From Odontocerum albicorne (Eukaryota; Arthropoda; Insecta; Trichoptera; Odontoceridae): a stretch of 64,000 bases of DNA. Within the stretch, counting starts at the first letter, position 1, and the number at the start of each line of letters is the position of its first letter. The notes under the pieces are model-generated. The model saw only the letters and a list, made by a program, of their open reading frames with translations, was not told where the DNA came from and did not search any database. Position numbers and translations under genes: made by a program. The DNA lies in the NCBI GenBank assembly GCA_949825065.1, contig OX463838.1:5496251-5560250 (forward strand). The letters are read 5' to 3'. Below are positions 51,838 through 64,000 of the stretch, piece after piece.

Positions 51838-54775
51838 ATTTCATACATATATTCTAAAACTTGGTCGTCGATGGCAGTTTTTCGAGTGAAAAGTATGAAA
51901 TTTTAATATATTATGGAAAATATTGAAGTAACCATAGAAATTTCGCAAAATAAGAGGTTTGCGACGAAAAACATGGAAAGTCGCAGAACAAACAATAATT
52001 CTGTAATGATTTTATACATACATTTTTTAAATTGGTCGTCGATGGCTGTTTTTTGGGGGAAAAGTATTAAGTTTCATTATATTATGGAACATATTGAGGT
52101 TAAAAATAGAAATTTTGCAAATTTAGTGAATTGCGACGAAAAATATGGAAAGTCGTAAAACAAAAAAGAATTCTGAAGTGATTTTATACATACATTCTTA
52201 AACTTGGTCGTCGATGGCAGTTTTTCTGGTGAAAAGTATGAAGTTTTATTATATTATGGAAAATATTGAGGTTAGCCAAATAAGTTTCTAAAAACAAGAG
52301 GTTTGCGACGGAAAACATGGAAATTTGTAGAGCGAACAATAATTCTGAAATGATTTTATATATATATTCGAAAACTTAGTCGTTGATGGAAGTTTTTCGG
52401 GTGAAAGTATGAAGTTTCAGTATAATATTGAAAATATTGAGGTTAAAAATAGAAATTTCGCAAATTTAGTGGTTTGCGACGAAAAACATGGAAAGTCGTA
52501 AAACAAACCATAATTTTGTAGTGATTTTATACAAATATTCTAAAACTTGGTAATCGATGGCAGTTTTTCGGGTGAAAAGTATGAAGTTTGAGTATATTAT
52601 GGAAAATATTGAGGTTAGCCATAGAAGTTTCCAAAATTAGAGGTTTGCGACGAATAATGGAAAGTCGTAGGACAAAAAATAATTCTGTAGTGATTTTATA
52701 CATATATTCTTAAACTTGGTCATCGATGGCAGTTTTTCGGGTGGAAAGAATGAAATTTTAATATATTATGGGTAAAATATTGAGGTTAGCCATAAGGGTT
52801 TCGCCGAATTAGAGGTTTGCGACGAAAAACATGGAAATTTGTAGAACAAACAATAATTCTGTATTTATTTTATACACAGATCCGAAAACTTAGTCGTCGA
52901 TGAGAGTTTTTCGGGTGAAAAGTATGAAGTTTCATTATATTATTGAAAATATTGAGGTTAAAATAGAAATTTCGCAAATTTTGTGGATTGCGACAAAAAA
53001 CATGGTAAGTCGAAGAACAGAAGGAAGTTTTTCGGGTGAAAAGTATTAAGTTTCATTATAATTAGTGAAAAGTATGAAGTTTCATTATATTATTGAAAAT
53101 ATTGAGGGTAAAATAGAAATTTCGCAAACTTTGTGGATTGCGTAGAAAAACATGGTTAGTCATAGAGAACAAACAATAATTGTGAAGTGGTTTAATACAT
53201 ATGTAAAAGAACATATGTTCTTAAACTTGGTCGTCGATGGCAGTTTTTCGGGTGAAAAGTATGAAGTTTTAGTATATTATGGAAAATATTGAGGTTAGCC
53301 ATAGAAATTTCGCAAAATTAGAGGTTTGCGACGAAAAACATGGAAAGTCGCCGAACAAACAATAATTCTGTAGTGATTTTATAAAACTTTTCTTAAACTT
53401 GGTCGTCGATGGCAGTTTTTTGGGTGAAAAGTATGAAGTTTCAGTATATTATGGAAAATATTGAGGTTAAAAATAGAAATTTCGCAAATTTATTGCTTTG
53501 CGACGAAAAACATGGAATGTCGTAAAACAAACATTCTGTAATGATTTTATACATACATTCTTAAACTTACTCGTCGATGGTTGTTTTTCGGGTGAAAAGT
53601 ATGAATTTTTAATATATATCATGGAAAATATTGAGGTAAGCCATGAAAGTTTCGCCAAATTAGAGGTTTGCGACGAAAAACATGGATAGTCGTAGAACAA
53701 ACAATAATTCTGTAGTGATTTTATACATTTATTCGAAAACTTTGGCGTCGAAGGCAGTTTTTTGGGTGAAAAGTATGAAGTTTCTGTATATTATGGTTAA
53801 AAATAGAAATTTTGCTAATTTAGTGGTTTGCGACGAAAAACATGGAAAGTCGTAGAACAAACCATAATTTTGTAGTGATTTTATAAATATTTTCTAAACT
53901 TGATCATCGATAGCAGTTTTTCGGGTGAAAAGTATGAAGTTTTATTATATTACGGAAAATATTAAGGTAAGCCATAGAAGATTCCCAAAATGAGATGTTT
54001 GCGACAAAAAACATGGAAAGTCGTAGAACAAAAAATAATTCTGTAGTGATTTTATACATATATTCGAAAACTTTGTCATCGATGGCAGTTTTTAGGTGAA
54101 AAGTATGAAGTTTTATTATATTGTGGAAAATATTCAGGTAAGCCATAGAAATTTCGCAAAATTAGAGGTTTGCGACGAAAAACATGCAAAGTCGCCGAAC
54201 AAACAATAATTCTGTAGTGATTTTATACATCTTTTCTAAAACTTGGTCGTCGATGGCAGTTTTTTGGGTGAAAAATATGAAGTTTCAGTATATTATGGAA
54301 AATATTGAGGTTAAAAATAGAAATTTCGCAAATTTTGTGGTTTGCAACGAAAAACATGGATAGTCGTAGAACAACCAATAATTATGTAGTGATTTTATAC
54401 ATTTATTCGAAAACTTTGGCGTCGAAGGCAGTTTTTTGGGTGAAAAGTATGAAGTTTCTGTATATTATGGAAAATATTGAGGTTAAAAATAAAAATTTCG
54501 CTAATTTAGTGGTTTGAAACAAAAAACATGGATAGTCGAAGAACAACCAATAATTATGAAGTGATTTTATACATTTATTCGAAAACTTTGGCGTCGAAGG
54601 CAGTTTTTTGGGTGAAAAGTATGAAGTTTCTGTATATTATGGAAAATATTGAGGTTAAAAATAGAAATTTCGCTAATTTAGTGGTTTGCGACGAAAAACA
54701 TGGAAAGTCGTAGTATAAACCATAATTATGTAGTGATTTTGTACATATATTCGAAAACTTGGTCGTCGATGGCAG
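51838..54775. repeat. 171-172 bp satellite array, diverged left edge
   Basis: The landmark GGTCGTCGATGGCAG and its variants recurs every 171-172 bases (51863, 52034, 52206, 52378, 52549 and on). A unit also has GGGTGAAAAGTATGAAGTTT, AAATATTGAGGTTA, GGTTTGCGACGAAAAACATG and GTAGTGATTTTATACATA. Units here differ from each other much more than those to the right, and short indels occur (e.g. a partial duplication at 53010-53090). This is the usual look of an array border. Frames of 60-80 codons are by-products. Confidence 0.93.
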
Positions 54776-54975
54776 NNNNNNNNNNNNNNNNNNNNNNNNN
54801 NNNNNNNNNNNNNNNNNNNNNNNNNNNNNNNNNNNNNNNNNNNNNNNNNNNNNNNNNNNNNNNNNNNNNNNNNNNNNNNNNNNNNNNNNNNNNNNNNNNN
54901 NNNNNNNNNNNNNNNNNNNNNNNNNNNNNNNNNNNNNNNNNNNNNNNNNNNNNNNNNNNNNNNNNNNNNNNNNNN
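54776..54975. other. Assembly gap (200 N)
   Basis: Exactly 200 undetermined bases within the satellite. The round number suggests a placeholder and not a measured length; several satellite units could be missing. Frames reading through it have no meaning. Confidence 0.98.
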
Positions 54976-57900
54976 ATTTTGGAAAGGCGTAGTACAAACA
55001 ATAATTATGTAGTGATTCTCTACATATATTTTTAAACTTGGTCATCGATATCCGTTTTAAGGGTGAAAAGTATGAAGTTTCAGTATATTATGGAAAATAT
55101 TGAGGTTAAAAATAGAAATTTCACAAATTTAGTGGTTTGCGACGGAAAACATGGAAAGTCGTAGAACAAACCATAATTTTGTAGTGATTTTATACATATA
55201 TTCTTAAACTTGATCATCGATAGCAGTTTTTCGGGTGAAAAGTATGAAGTTTTATTATATTATGGAAATATTGAGGTTAGCCATAGAAGATTCCCAAAAT
55301 TAGAGGTTGGCGACAAAAAACATGGAAAGTCGTAGAACAAAAAATAATTCTGTAGTGATTTTATACATATATTCGAAAACTTTGGCGTCGAAGGCAGTTT
55401 TTTTGGGTGAAAAGTATGAAGTTTCTGTATATTTTGGAAAATATTGAGGTTAAAAATAGAAATTGCGCAAATTTTGTGGTTTTCGACGAAAAACATGGTA
55501 AGTCGAAGAACAAAAATAATTTGTAGTGATTTTATACATATATTCTTAAACGTGGTCTTCGATGGCAGTTTTTTGGGTGAAAAGTATAAAGATTCAGAAT
55601 ATTATGGAAAATATTGAGGTTAAAAATAGATATTTCGCAAATTTAGAGGTTTGGGACAAAAAAACATGGAAAGGCGTAGTACAAACAATAATTATGTAGT
55701 GATTTTCTACATATATTTTTAAACTTGGTCATCGATATCCGTTTTAAGGGTGAAAAGTATGAAGTTTCAGTATATTATGGAAAATATTGAGGTTAAAAAT
55801 AGAAATTGCGCAAACTTAGTGGTTTGCGACGGAAAACATGGAAAGTCGTAGTACAAACAATAATTATGTAGTGATTCTCTACATATATTTTTTTAAACTT
55901 GGTCATCGATATCCGTTTTAAGGGTGAAAAGTATGAAGTTTCAGTATATTATGGAAAATATTGAGGTTAAAAATAGAAATTTCGCAAATTTAGTGGTTTG
56001 CGATGGAAAACATGGAAAGTCCTAGAACAAACCATAATTTTGTAGTGATTTTATACATATATTCTTAAACTTGATCATCGATAGCAGTTTTTCGGGTGAA
56101 AAGTATGAAGTTTTATTATTTTATGGAAATATTGAGGTTAGCCATAGAAGATTCCCAAAATTAGAGGTTTGCGACAAAAAACATGGAAAGTCGTAAAACA
56201 AAAAATAATTCTGTAGTGATTTTATACATATATTCGAAAACTTTGGCGTCGAAGGCAGTTTTTTGGGTGAAAAGTATGAAGTTTCTGTATATTTTGGAAA
56301 ATATTGAGGTTAAAAATAGAAAATTCGCAAATTTAGTGGTTTGCGACGGAAAACATGGAAAGTCGTAGAACAAACCATAATTTTGTAGTGGTTTTATACA
56401 TATATTCTTAAACTTCATCATCGATAGCAGTTTTTCGGGTAAAAAGTATGAAGTTTTATTATATTATGGAAATATTGAGGTTAGCCATAGAAGATTCCCA
56501 AAATTAGAGGGTAGCGACAAAAAACATGGAAAATCGTACAACAGAAAATAATTCTGTAAAGATTTTATACATTTATTCGAAATCTTTGGCGTCGAAGGCA
56601 GTTTTTTGGGTGAAAATATGAAGTTTCAGTATATTATGGAAAATATTGAGGTTTAAAACCGAAATTTCGCAAATTTAGTGGTTTGCGACGAAAAACATGG
56701 AAAGTCGTAGAACAAACCATAATTTTGTAGTGATTTTATACTTATATTCTTAAACTTGATAATCGATAGCAGTTTTTCGGGTAAAAAGTATGAAGTTTTA
56801 TTATATTATGAAAAATATTGAGGTTAAAAATAGAAATTGCGCAAATTTTGTGGTTTTCGACGAAAAACATGGTAATTCGAAGAACAAACAATAATTTGTA
56901 GTGATTTTATACATATATTCTTAAACGTGGTCTTCGATGGCAGTTTTTTGGGTGAAAAGTATAAAGATTCAGAATATTATGGAAAATATTGAGGTTAAAA
57001 ATAGATATTTCGCAAATTTAGAGGTTTGGGACAAAAAAACATGGAAAGGCGTAGTACAAACAATAATTATGTAGTGATTTTCTACATATATTTTTAAACT
57101 TGGTCATCGATATCCGTTTTAAGGGTGAAAAGTATGAAGTTTCAGTATATTATGGAAAATATTGAGGTTAAAAATAGAAATTGCGCAAACTTAGTGGTTT
57201 GCGACGGAAAACATGGAAAGTCGTAGTACAAACAATAATTATGTAGTGATTCTCTACATATATTTTTTTAAACTTGGTCATCGATATCCGTTTTAAGGGT
57301 GAAAAGTATGAAGTTTCAGTATATTATGGAAAATATTGAGGTTAAAAATAGAAATTTCGCAAATTTAGTGGTTTGCGACGGAAAACATGGAAAGTCCTAG
57401 AACAAACCATAATTTTGTAGTGATTTTATACATATATTCTTAAACTTGATCATCGATAGCAGTTTTTCGGGTGAAAAGTATGAAGTTTTATTATATTATG
57501 GAAATATTGAGGTTAGCCATAGAAGATTCCCAAAATTAGAGGTTTGCGACAAAAAACATGGAAAATCGTACAACAGAAAATAATTCTGTAAAGATTTTAT
57601 ACATTTATTCGAAATCTTTGGCGTCGAAGGCAGTTTTTTGGGTGAAAAGTATGAAGTTTCTGTATATTTTGGAAAATATTGAGGTTAAAAATAGAAATTT
57701 CGCAAATTTAGTGGTTTTCGACGGAAAACATGGTAAGTCGAAGATCAAACCATAATTTTGTAGTGATTTTATACATATATTCTTAAACTTGATCATCGAT
57801 AGCAGTTTTTCGGGTAAAAAGTATGAAGTTTTATTATATTATGGAAATATTGAGGTTAACCATAGAAGATTCCAAAAATTAGAGGTTCGCGACAAAAAAC

Positions 57901-60900
57901 ATGGAAAGTCGTAGAACAAACAATAATTCTGTAGTCATTTTATACATATATTCGAAAACTTTGGCGTCGAAGGCAGTTTTTTGGGTGAAAAGTATGAAGT
58001 TTCTGTATATTTTGGAAAATAATGAGGTTAAAAATAGAAATTGCGCAAATTTTGTGGTTTTCGACGAAAAGCATGGTAAGTCGAAGAACAAACAATAATT
58101 TGTAGTGATTTTATACATATATTTTTAAACGTGGTCTTCGATGGCAGTTTTTTGTGTGAAAAGTATAAAGTTTCAGAATATTATGGAAAATATTGAGGTT
58201 AAAAATAGATATTTCGCAAATTTAGAGGTTTGGGACAATAAAACATGGAAAGGCGTAGTACAAACAATAATTATGTAGTGATTCTCTACATATATTTTTA
58301 AACTTGGTCATCGATATCCGTTTTAAGGGTGAAAAGTATGAAGTTTCAGTATATTATGGAAAATATTGAGGTTAAAAATAGAAATTTCACAAATTTAGTG
58401 GTTTGCGACGGAAAACATGGAAAGTCGTAGAACAAACCATAATTTTGTAGTGATTTTATACATATATTCTTAAACTTGATCATCGATAGCAGTTTTTCGG
58501 GTGAAAAGTATGAAGTTTTATTATATTATGGAAATATTGAGGTTAGCCATAGAAGATTCCCAAAATTAGAGGTTTGCGACAAAAAACATGGAAAGTCGTA
58601 GAACAAAAAATAATTCTGTAGTGATTTTATACATATATTCGAAAACTTTGGCGTCGAAGGCAGTTTTTTGGGTGAAAAGTATGAAGTTTCTGTATATTTT
58701 GGAAAATATTGAGGTTAAAAATAGAAATTGCGCAAATTTAGTGGTTTGCGACGGAAAACATGGAAAGTCGTAGAACAAACCATAATTTTGTAGTGATTTT
58801 ATACATATATTCTTAAACGTGGTCTTCGATGGCAGTTTTTTGGGTGAAAAGTATAAAGTTTCAGAATATTATGGAAAATATTGAGGTTAAAATTAGATAT
58901 TTCGCAAATTTAGAGGTTTGGGACGAAAAACCTGGATAATTGTAGTACAAACAACAATTATGTAGTGATTCTCTACATATATTTTTAAACTTGGTCATCG
59001 ATATCCGTTTAAAGGGTGAAAAGTATGAAGTTTCAGTATATTATGGAAAATATTGAGGTTAAAAACAGAAATTTCGCAAATTTAGTGGTTTGCGACGGAA
59101 AACATGGAAAGTCGTAGAACAAACCATAATTTTGTAGTAATTTTATACTTATATTCTTAAACTTGATAATCGATAGCAGTTTTTCGGGTAAAAAGTATGA
59201 AGTTTTATTATATTATGGAAAATATTGAGGTTAAAAATAGAAATTTCGCAAATTTAGTGGTTTGCGACGGAAAACATGGAAAGTCGTAGAACAAAAAATA
59301 ATTCTGTAGTGATTTTATACATATATTCGAAAACTTTGGCGTCGAAGGCAGTTTTTTGGGTGGAAAGTATGAAGTTTCTGTATATTTTGGAAAATATTGA
59401 GGTTAAAAATAGAAAATTCGCAAATTTAGTGGTTTGCGACGGAAAACATGGAAAGTCCTAGAACAAACCATAATTTTGTAGTGATTTTATACATATATTC
59501 TTAAACTTGATCATCGATAGCAGTTTTTCGGGTGAAAAGTATGAAGTTTTATTATATTATGGAAATATTGAGGTTAGCCATAGAAGATTCCCAAAATTAG
59601 AGGTTTGCGACAAAAAACATGGAAAGTCTTAGATTAAAAAATAATTCTGTAGTGATTTTATACACTTATTCGAAAACTTTGGCGTCAAAGACAGTTTTTT
59701 GGGTGAAAAGTATGAAGTTTCTGTATATTTTTGAAAATATTGAGGTTAAAAATAGAAATTGCGCAAATTTTGTGGTTTTCGACGAAAAACATGGTAAGTC
59801 GAAGAACAAACAATAATTTGTAGTGATTTCAGACAAATATTCTTAAACGTGGTCTTCGATGGCAGTTTTTTGGGTGAAAAGTATAAAATTTCAGAATATT
59901 ATGGAAAATATTGAGGTTAAAAATAGATATTTCGCAAATTTAGAGGTTTGGGACAATAAAATATGGAAAGGCGTAGTACAAACAATAATTATGTAGTGAT
60001 TCTCTACATATATTTTTAAACTTGGTCATCGATATCCGTTTTAAGGGTGAAAAGTATGAAGTTTCAGTATATTATGGAAAATATTGAGGTTAAAAATAGA
60101 AATTTCGCAAATTTAGTGGTTTGCGACGGAAAACATGGAAAGTCGTAGTACAAACAATAATTATGTAGTGATTCTCTACATATATTTTTTTAAACTTGGT
60201 CATCGATATCCGTTTTAAGGGTGAAAAGTATGAAGTTTCAGTATATTATGGAAAATATTGAGGTTAAAAATAGAAATTTCGCAAATTTAGTGGTTTGCGA
60301 TGGAAAACATGGAAAGTCCTAGAACAAACCATAATTTTGTAGTGATTTTATACATATATTCTTAAACTTGATCATCGATAGCAGTTTTTCGGGTGAAAAG
60401 TATGAAGTTTTATTATATTATGGAAATATTGAGGTTAGCCATAGAAGATTCCCAAAATTAGAGGTTTGCGAAAAAAAACATGGAAAGTCGTAGAACAAAA
60501 AATAATTCTGTAGTGATTTTATACATATATTCGAAAACTTTGGCGTCGAAGGCAGTTTTTTGGGTGAAAAGTATGAAGTTTCTGTATATTTTGGAAAATA
60601 TTGAGGTTAAAAATAGAAAATTCGCAAATTTAGTGGTTTGCGACGGAAAACATGGAAAGTCATAGAACAAACCATAATTTTGTAGTGGTTTTATACATAT
60701 TTTCTTAAACTTCATCATCGATAGCAGTTTTTCGGGTAAAAAGTATGAAGTTTTATTATATTATGGAAATATTGAGGTTAGCCATAGAAGATTCCCAAAA
60801 TTAGAGGGTAGCGACAAAAAACATGGAAAATCGTAGAACAGAAAATAATTCTGTAAAGATTTTATACATTTATTCGAAATCTTTGGCGTCGAGGTCAGTT

Positions 60901-63900
60901 TTTTGGGTGAAAAGTATGAAGTTTCTCTATATTTTGGAAAATATTGAGGTTAAAAATAGAAATTTCGCAAATTTAGTGGTTTTCGACGGAAAACATGGTA
61001 AGTCGAAGAACAAACCATAATTTTGTAGTGATTTTATACATATATTCTTAAACTTGATCATCGATAGCAGTTTTTCGGGTAAAAAGTATGAAGTTTTATT
61101 ATATTATGGAAATATTGAGGTTAACCATAGAAGATTCCAAAAATTAGAGGTTCGCGACAAAAAACATGGAAAGTCGTAGAACAAACAATAATTCTGTAGT
61201 CATTTTATACATATATTCGAAAACTTTGGCGTCGAAGGCAGTTTTTTGGGTGAAAAGTATGAAGTTTCTGTATATTTTGGAAAATAATGAGGTTAAAAAT
61301 AGAAATTGCGCAAATTTTGTGGTTTTCGACGAAAAGCATGGTAAGTCGAAGAACAAACAATAATTTGTAGTGATTTTATACATATATTCTTAAACGTGGT
61401 CTTCGATGGCAGTTTTTTGGGTGAAAAGTATACAGTTTCAGAATATTATGGAAAATATTGAGGTTAAAAATAGATGTTTCGCAAATTTAGAGGTTTGGGA
61501 CGAAAAACATGGAAAGTCGTAGTACAAACAATAATTATGTAGTGATTCTCTACATATATTTTTTAAAACTTGGTCATCGATATCCGTTTTAAGGGTGAAA
61601 AGTATGAAGTTTCAGTATATTATGGAAAATATTGAGGTTAAAAATAGATATTTCGCAAATTTAGAGGTTTGGGACGAAAAACATGGAAAGTCGTAGTACA
61701 AACAATAATTATGTAGTGATTTTCTACATATATTTTTTTAAACTTGGTCATCGATATCCGTTTTAAGGGTGAAAAGTATGAAGTTTCAGTATATTATGGA
61801 AAATATTGAGGTTAAAAATAGAAATTTCGCAAATTTAGTGGTTTGCGACGGAAAACATGGAAAGTCCTAGAACAAACCATAATTTTGTAGTGATTTTATA
61901 CATATATTCTTAAACTTGATCATCGATAGCAGTTTTTCGGGTGAAAAGTATGAAGTTTTATTATATTATGGAAATATTGAGGTTAGCCATAGAAGATTCC
62001 CAAAATTAGAGGTTTGCGACAAAAAACATGGAAAATCGTAGAACAGAAAATAATTCTGTAAAGATTTTATACATTTATTCGAAAACTTTGGCGTCGAAGG
62101 CAGTTTTTTGGGTGAAAAGTATGAAGTTTCTGTATATTTTGGAAAATATTGAGGTTAAAAATAGAAATTGCGCAAATTTTGTGGTTTTCGACGAAAAACA
62201 TGGTAAGTCGAAGAACAAACAATAATTTGTAGTGATTGTATACATATATTCTTAAACGTGGTCTTCGATGGCAGTTTTTCGGGTGAAAAGTATACAGTTT
62301 CATAATATTATGGAAAATATTGAGGTTAAAAATAGATGTTTCGCAAATTTAGAGGTTTGGGACGAAAAACATGGAAAGTCGTAGTACAAACAATAATTAT
62401 GTAGTGATTCTCTACATACATTTTTTTAAACTTGGTCATCGATATCCGTTTTAAGGGTGAAAAGTATGAAGTTTCAGTATATTATGGAAAATATTGAGGT
62501 TAAAAATAGAAATTTCGCAAATTTAGTTGTTTTCGACGGTAAACATGGAAAGTCTTAGAACAAACCATAATTTTGTAGTGATTTTATACATATATTCTTA
62601 AACTTGATCATCGATAGCAGTTTTTCCGGTGAAAAGTATGAAGTTTTATTATATTATGGAAATATTGAGGTTAGCCATAGAAGATTCCCAAAATTAGAGG
62701 TTTGCGACAAAAAACATGGAAAGTCGTAGAACAAAAAATAATTCTGTAGTAATTTTATACATTTATTCGAAAACTTTGGCGTCGAAGGCAGTTTTTTGGG
62801 TGGAAAGTATGAAGTTTCTGTATATTTTGGAAAATATTGAGGTTAAAAATAGAAAATTCGCAAATTTAGTGGTTTGCGACGGAAAACATGGAAAGTCGTA
62901 GAACAAACCATAATTTTGTAGTGGTTTTATACATATATTCTTAAACTTTATCATCGATAGCAGTTTTTCGGGTGAAAAGTATGAAGTTTTATTATATTAT
63001 GGAAATATTGAGGTAAGCCATAGAAGATTCCCAAAATTAGAGGTTTGCGACAAAAAACATGGAAAGTCGTAGATTAAAAAATTATTCTGTAGTGATTTTA
63101 TACATATATTCGAAAACTTTGGCGTCAAAGACAGTTTTTTGGGTGAAAAGTATGAAGTTTCTGTATATTTTGGAAAATATTGAGGTTAAAAATAGAAATT
63201 GCGCAAATTTTGTGGTTTTCGACGAAAAACATGGTAAGTCGAAGAACAAACAATAATTTGTAGTGATTTCAGACAAATATTCTTAAACGTGGTCTTCGAT
63301 GGCAGTTTTTTGGGTGAAAAGTATAAAATTTCAGAATATTATGGAAAATATTGAGGTTAAAAATAGATATTTCGCAAATTTAGAGGTTTGGGACGAAAAA
63401 CATGGAAAGTCGTAGTACAAACAATATATATGTAGTGATTCTTTACATATATTTTTAAACTTGGTCATCGATATCAGTTTTAAGGGTGAAAAGTATGAAG
63501 TTTCAGTATATTATGGAAAATATTGAGGTTAAAAATTGAAATTTCGCAAATTTAGTGGTTTGCGACGGAAAACATGGAAAGTCGAAGATCAAACCATAAT
63601 TTTGTAGTGATTTTATACATATATTCTCAAACTTGATCATCGATAGCAGTTTTTCGGGTAAAAAGTATGAAGTTTTATTATATTATGGAAATATTGAGGT
63701 TAACCATAGAAGATTCCAAAAATTAGAGGTTTGCGACAAAAAACGACGAAAAACATGGAAAGTCGTAGAACAAACAATAATTCTGTAGTGATTTTATACA
63801 TATATTCTAAAACTTGGTCGTCGATGGCAGTTTTTGGGTATAAAGTATAAAGTTTCTGTATATTATGGAAAATATTGAGGTTCAAAATATAAATTTCTTA

Positions 63901-64000
63901 AATTTAGTGGTTTGCGACGAAAAATATGGAAAGGTGTTAGATCAAACAATAATTCTGTAGTGATTTAATACATATATTCAAAAACTTGGGTGTCGATGGC
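54976..64000. repeat. 171-172 bp satellite array, higher-order part, open to the right
   Basis: Four monomer types can be told apart at one point: TCATCGATATCCG (type a), TCATCGATAGCAG (type b), GGCGTCGAAGGCAG (type c) and GGTCTTCGATGGCAG (type d). They follow each other mostly as a-b-c-d, with extra a or b-c units, e.g. 55040 a, 55212 b, 55384 c, 55551 d, 55728 a. Units of the same type are far more alike than neighbouring ones. Types c and b keep frames of 61-65 codons (MESRRTKNNSVVILYIYSKT and on), but the ATG of one unit is out of frame with the next because the distance is 172. No coding role is supported. The array runs off the window. Confidence 0.93.

Noticed and set aside
54976..64000. 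Recurrent 61-65 codon frames (MESRRTKNNSVVILY...) that could be read as a repeated small-protein family
   Set aside because: They are translations of the satellite unit. The unit distance of 172 bp shifts the frame at each step, matching frames exist on the other strand, and no start context or selection is visible.

Overview
This window looks like repeat-dense, AT-rich, probably pericentromeric or otherwise heterochromatic DNA from an animal, most likely an insect or another arthropod. The reasons are a Jockey-type non-LTR reverse transcriptase, a mariner, several Tc1/mariner relatives, a PIF/Harbinger derivative, a Ty3/gypsy-type LTR element and a long tandem satellite. I found no convincing host gene, rRNA, functional tRNA, CRISPR array or bacterial feature. 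Almost every readable protein piece is the remains of a transposable element.

Layout. 1-3.3 kb: 3' part of a Jockey-like reverse transcriptase, a decayed LINE tail, a 25-bp minisatellite, then a mosaic of three miniature DNA elements. 4.0-9 kb: a ~99-bp tandem array interrupted by a TTAA-flanked miniature element, plus tRNA-like sequences and a second miniature element. 10-15 kb: an almost complete Tc1/mariner-type transposon broken by a stop codon, and three 3' fragments of different LINEs. 15-25 kb: six copies of the same TTAA-flanked family, one split by a LINE insertion, plus LINE fragments and a degenerate minisatellite. 25-29 kb: a Tc1-type miniature element nested in a LINE relic, a 164-bp hairpin element, and Penelope-like repeats. 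29.88-39.45 kb: a full-length young LTR retrotransposon whose two 855-bp LTRs differ at two positions by eye, but whose pol is reduced to an in-frame RT-integrase fusion. 40-50 kb: LINE relics, a third Tc1-type deletion derivative, a triplicated 273-bp repeat, a 645-bp Harbinger derivative, and a mariner with a duplicated left end. 51.84-64 kb: a 171-172 bp satellite with a diverged left edge, a 200-N gap and a more homogeneous, higher-order part running off the window.

How the parts fit. Most DNA elements are non-autonomous: they keep ends, and sometimes a scrap of transposase, but no complete enzyme. The most informative item is a family of about 600-bp elements (ten copies here) with TTAA at both ends and ends close to CCCTTCCTTTCCTGTG. 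One copy sits inside the 99-bp array so cleanly that the empty TTAA site can be read from the neighbouring repeat units. Several short repeats carry CUGANGA...GAAA arrangements that resemble decayed hammerhead ribozymes of Penelope-like elements; that reading is inference. All family names rest on motifs recognised by eye, without database searches.
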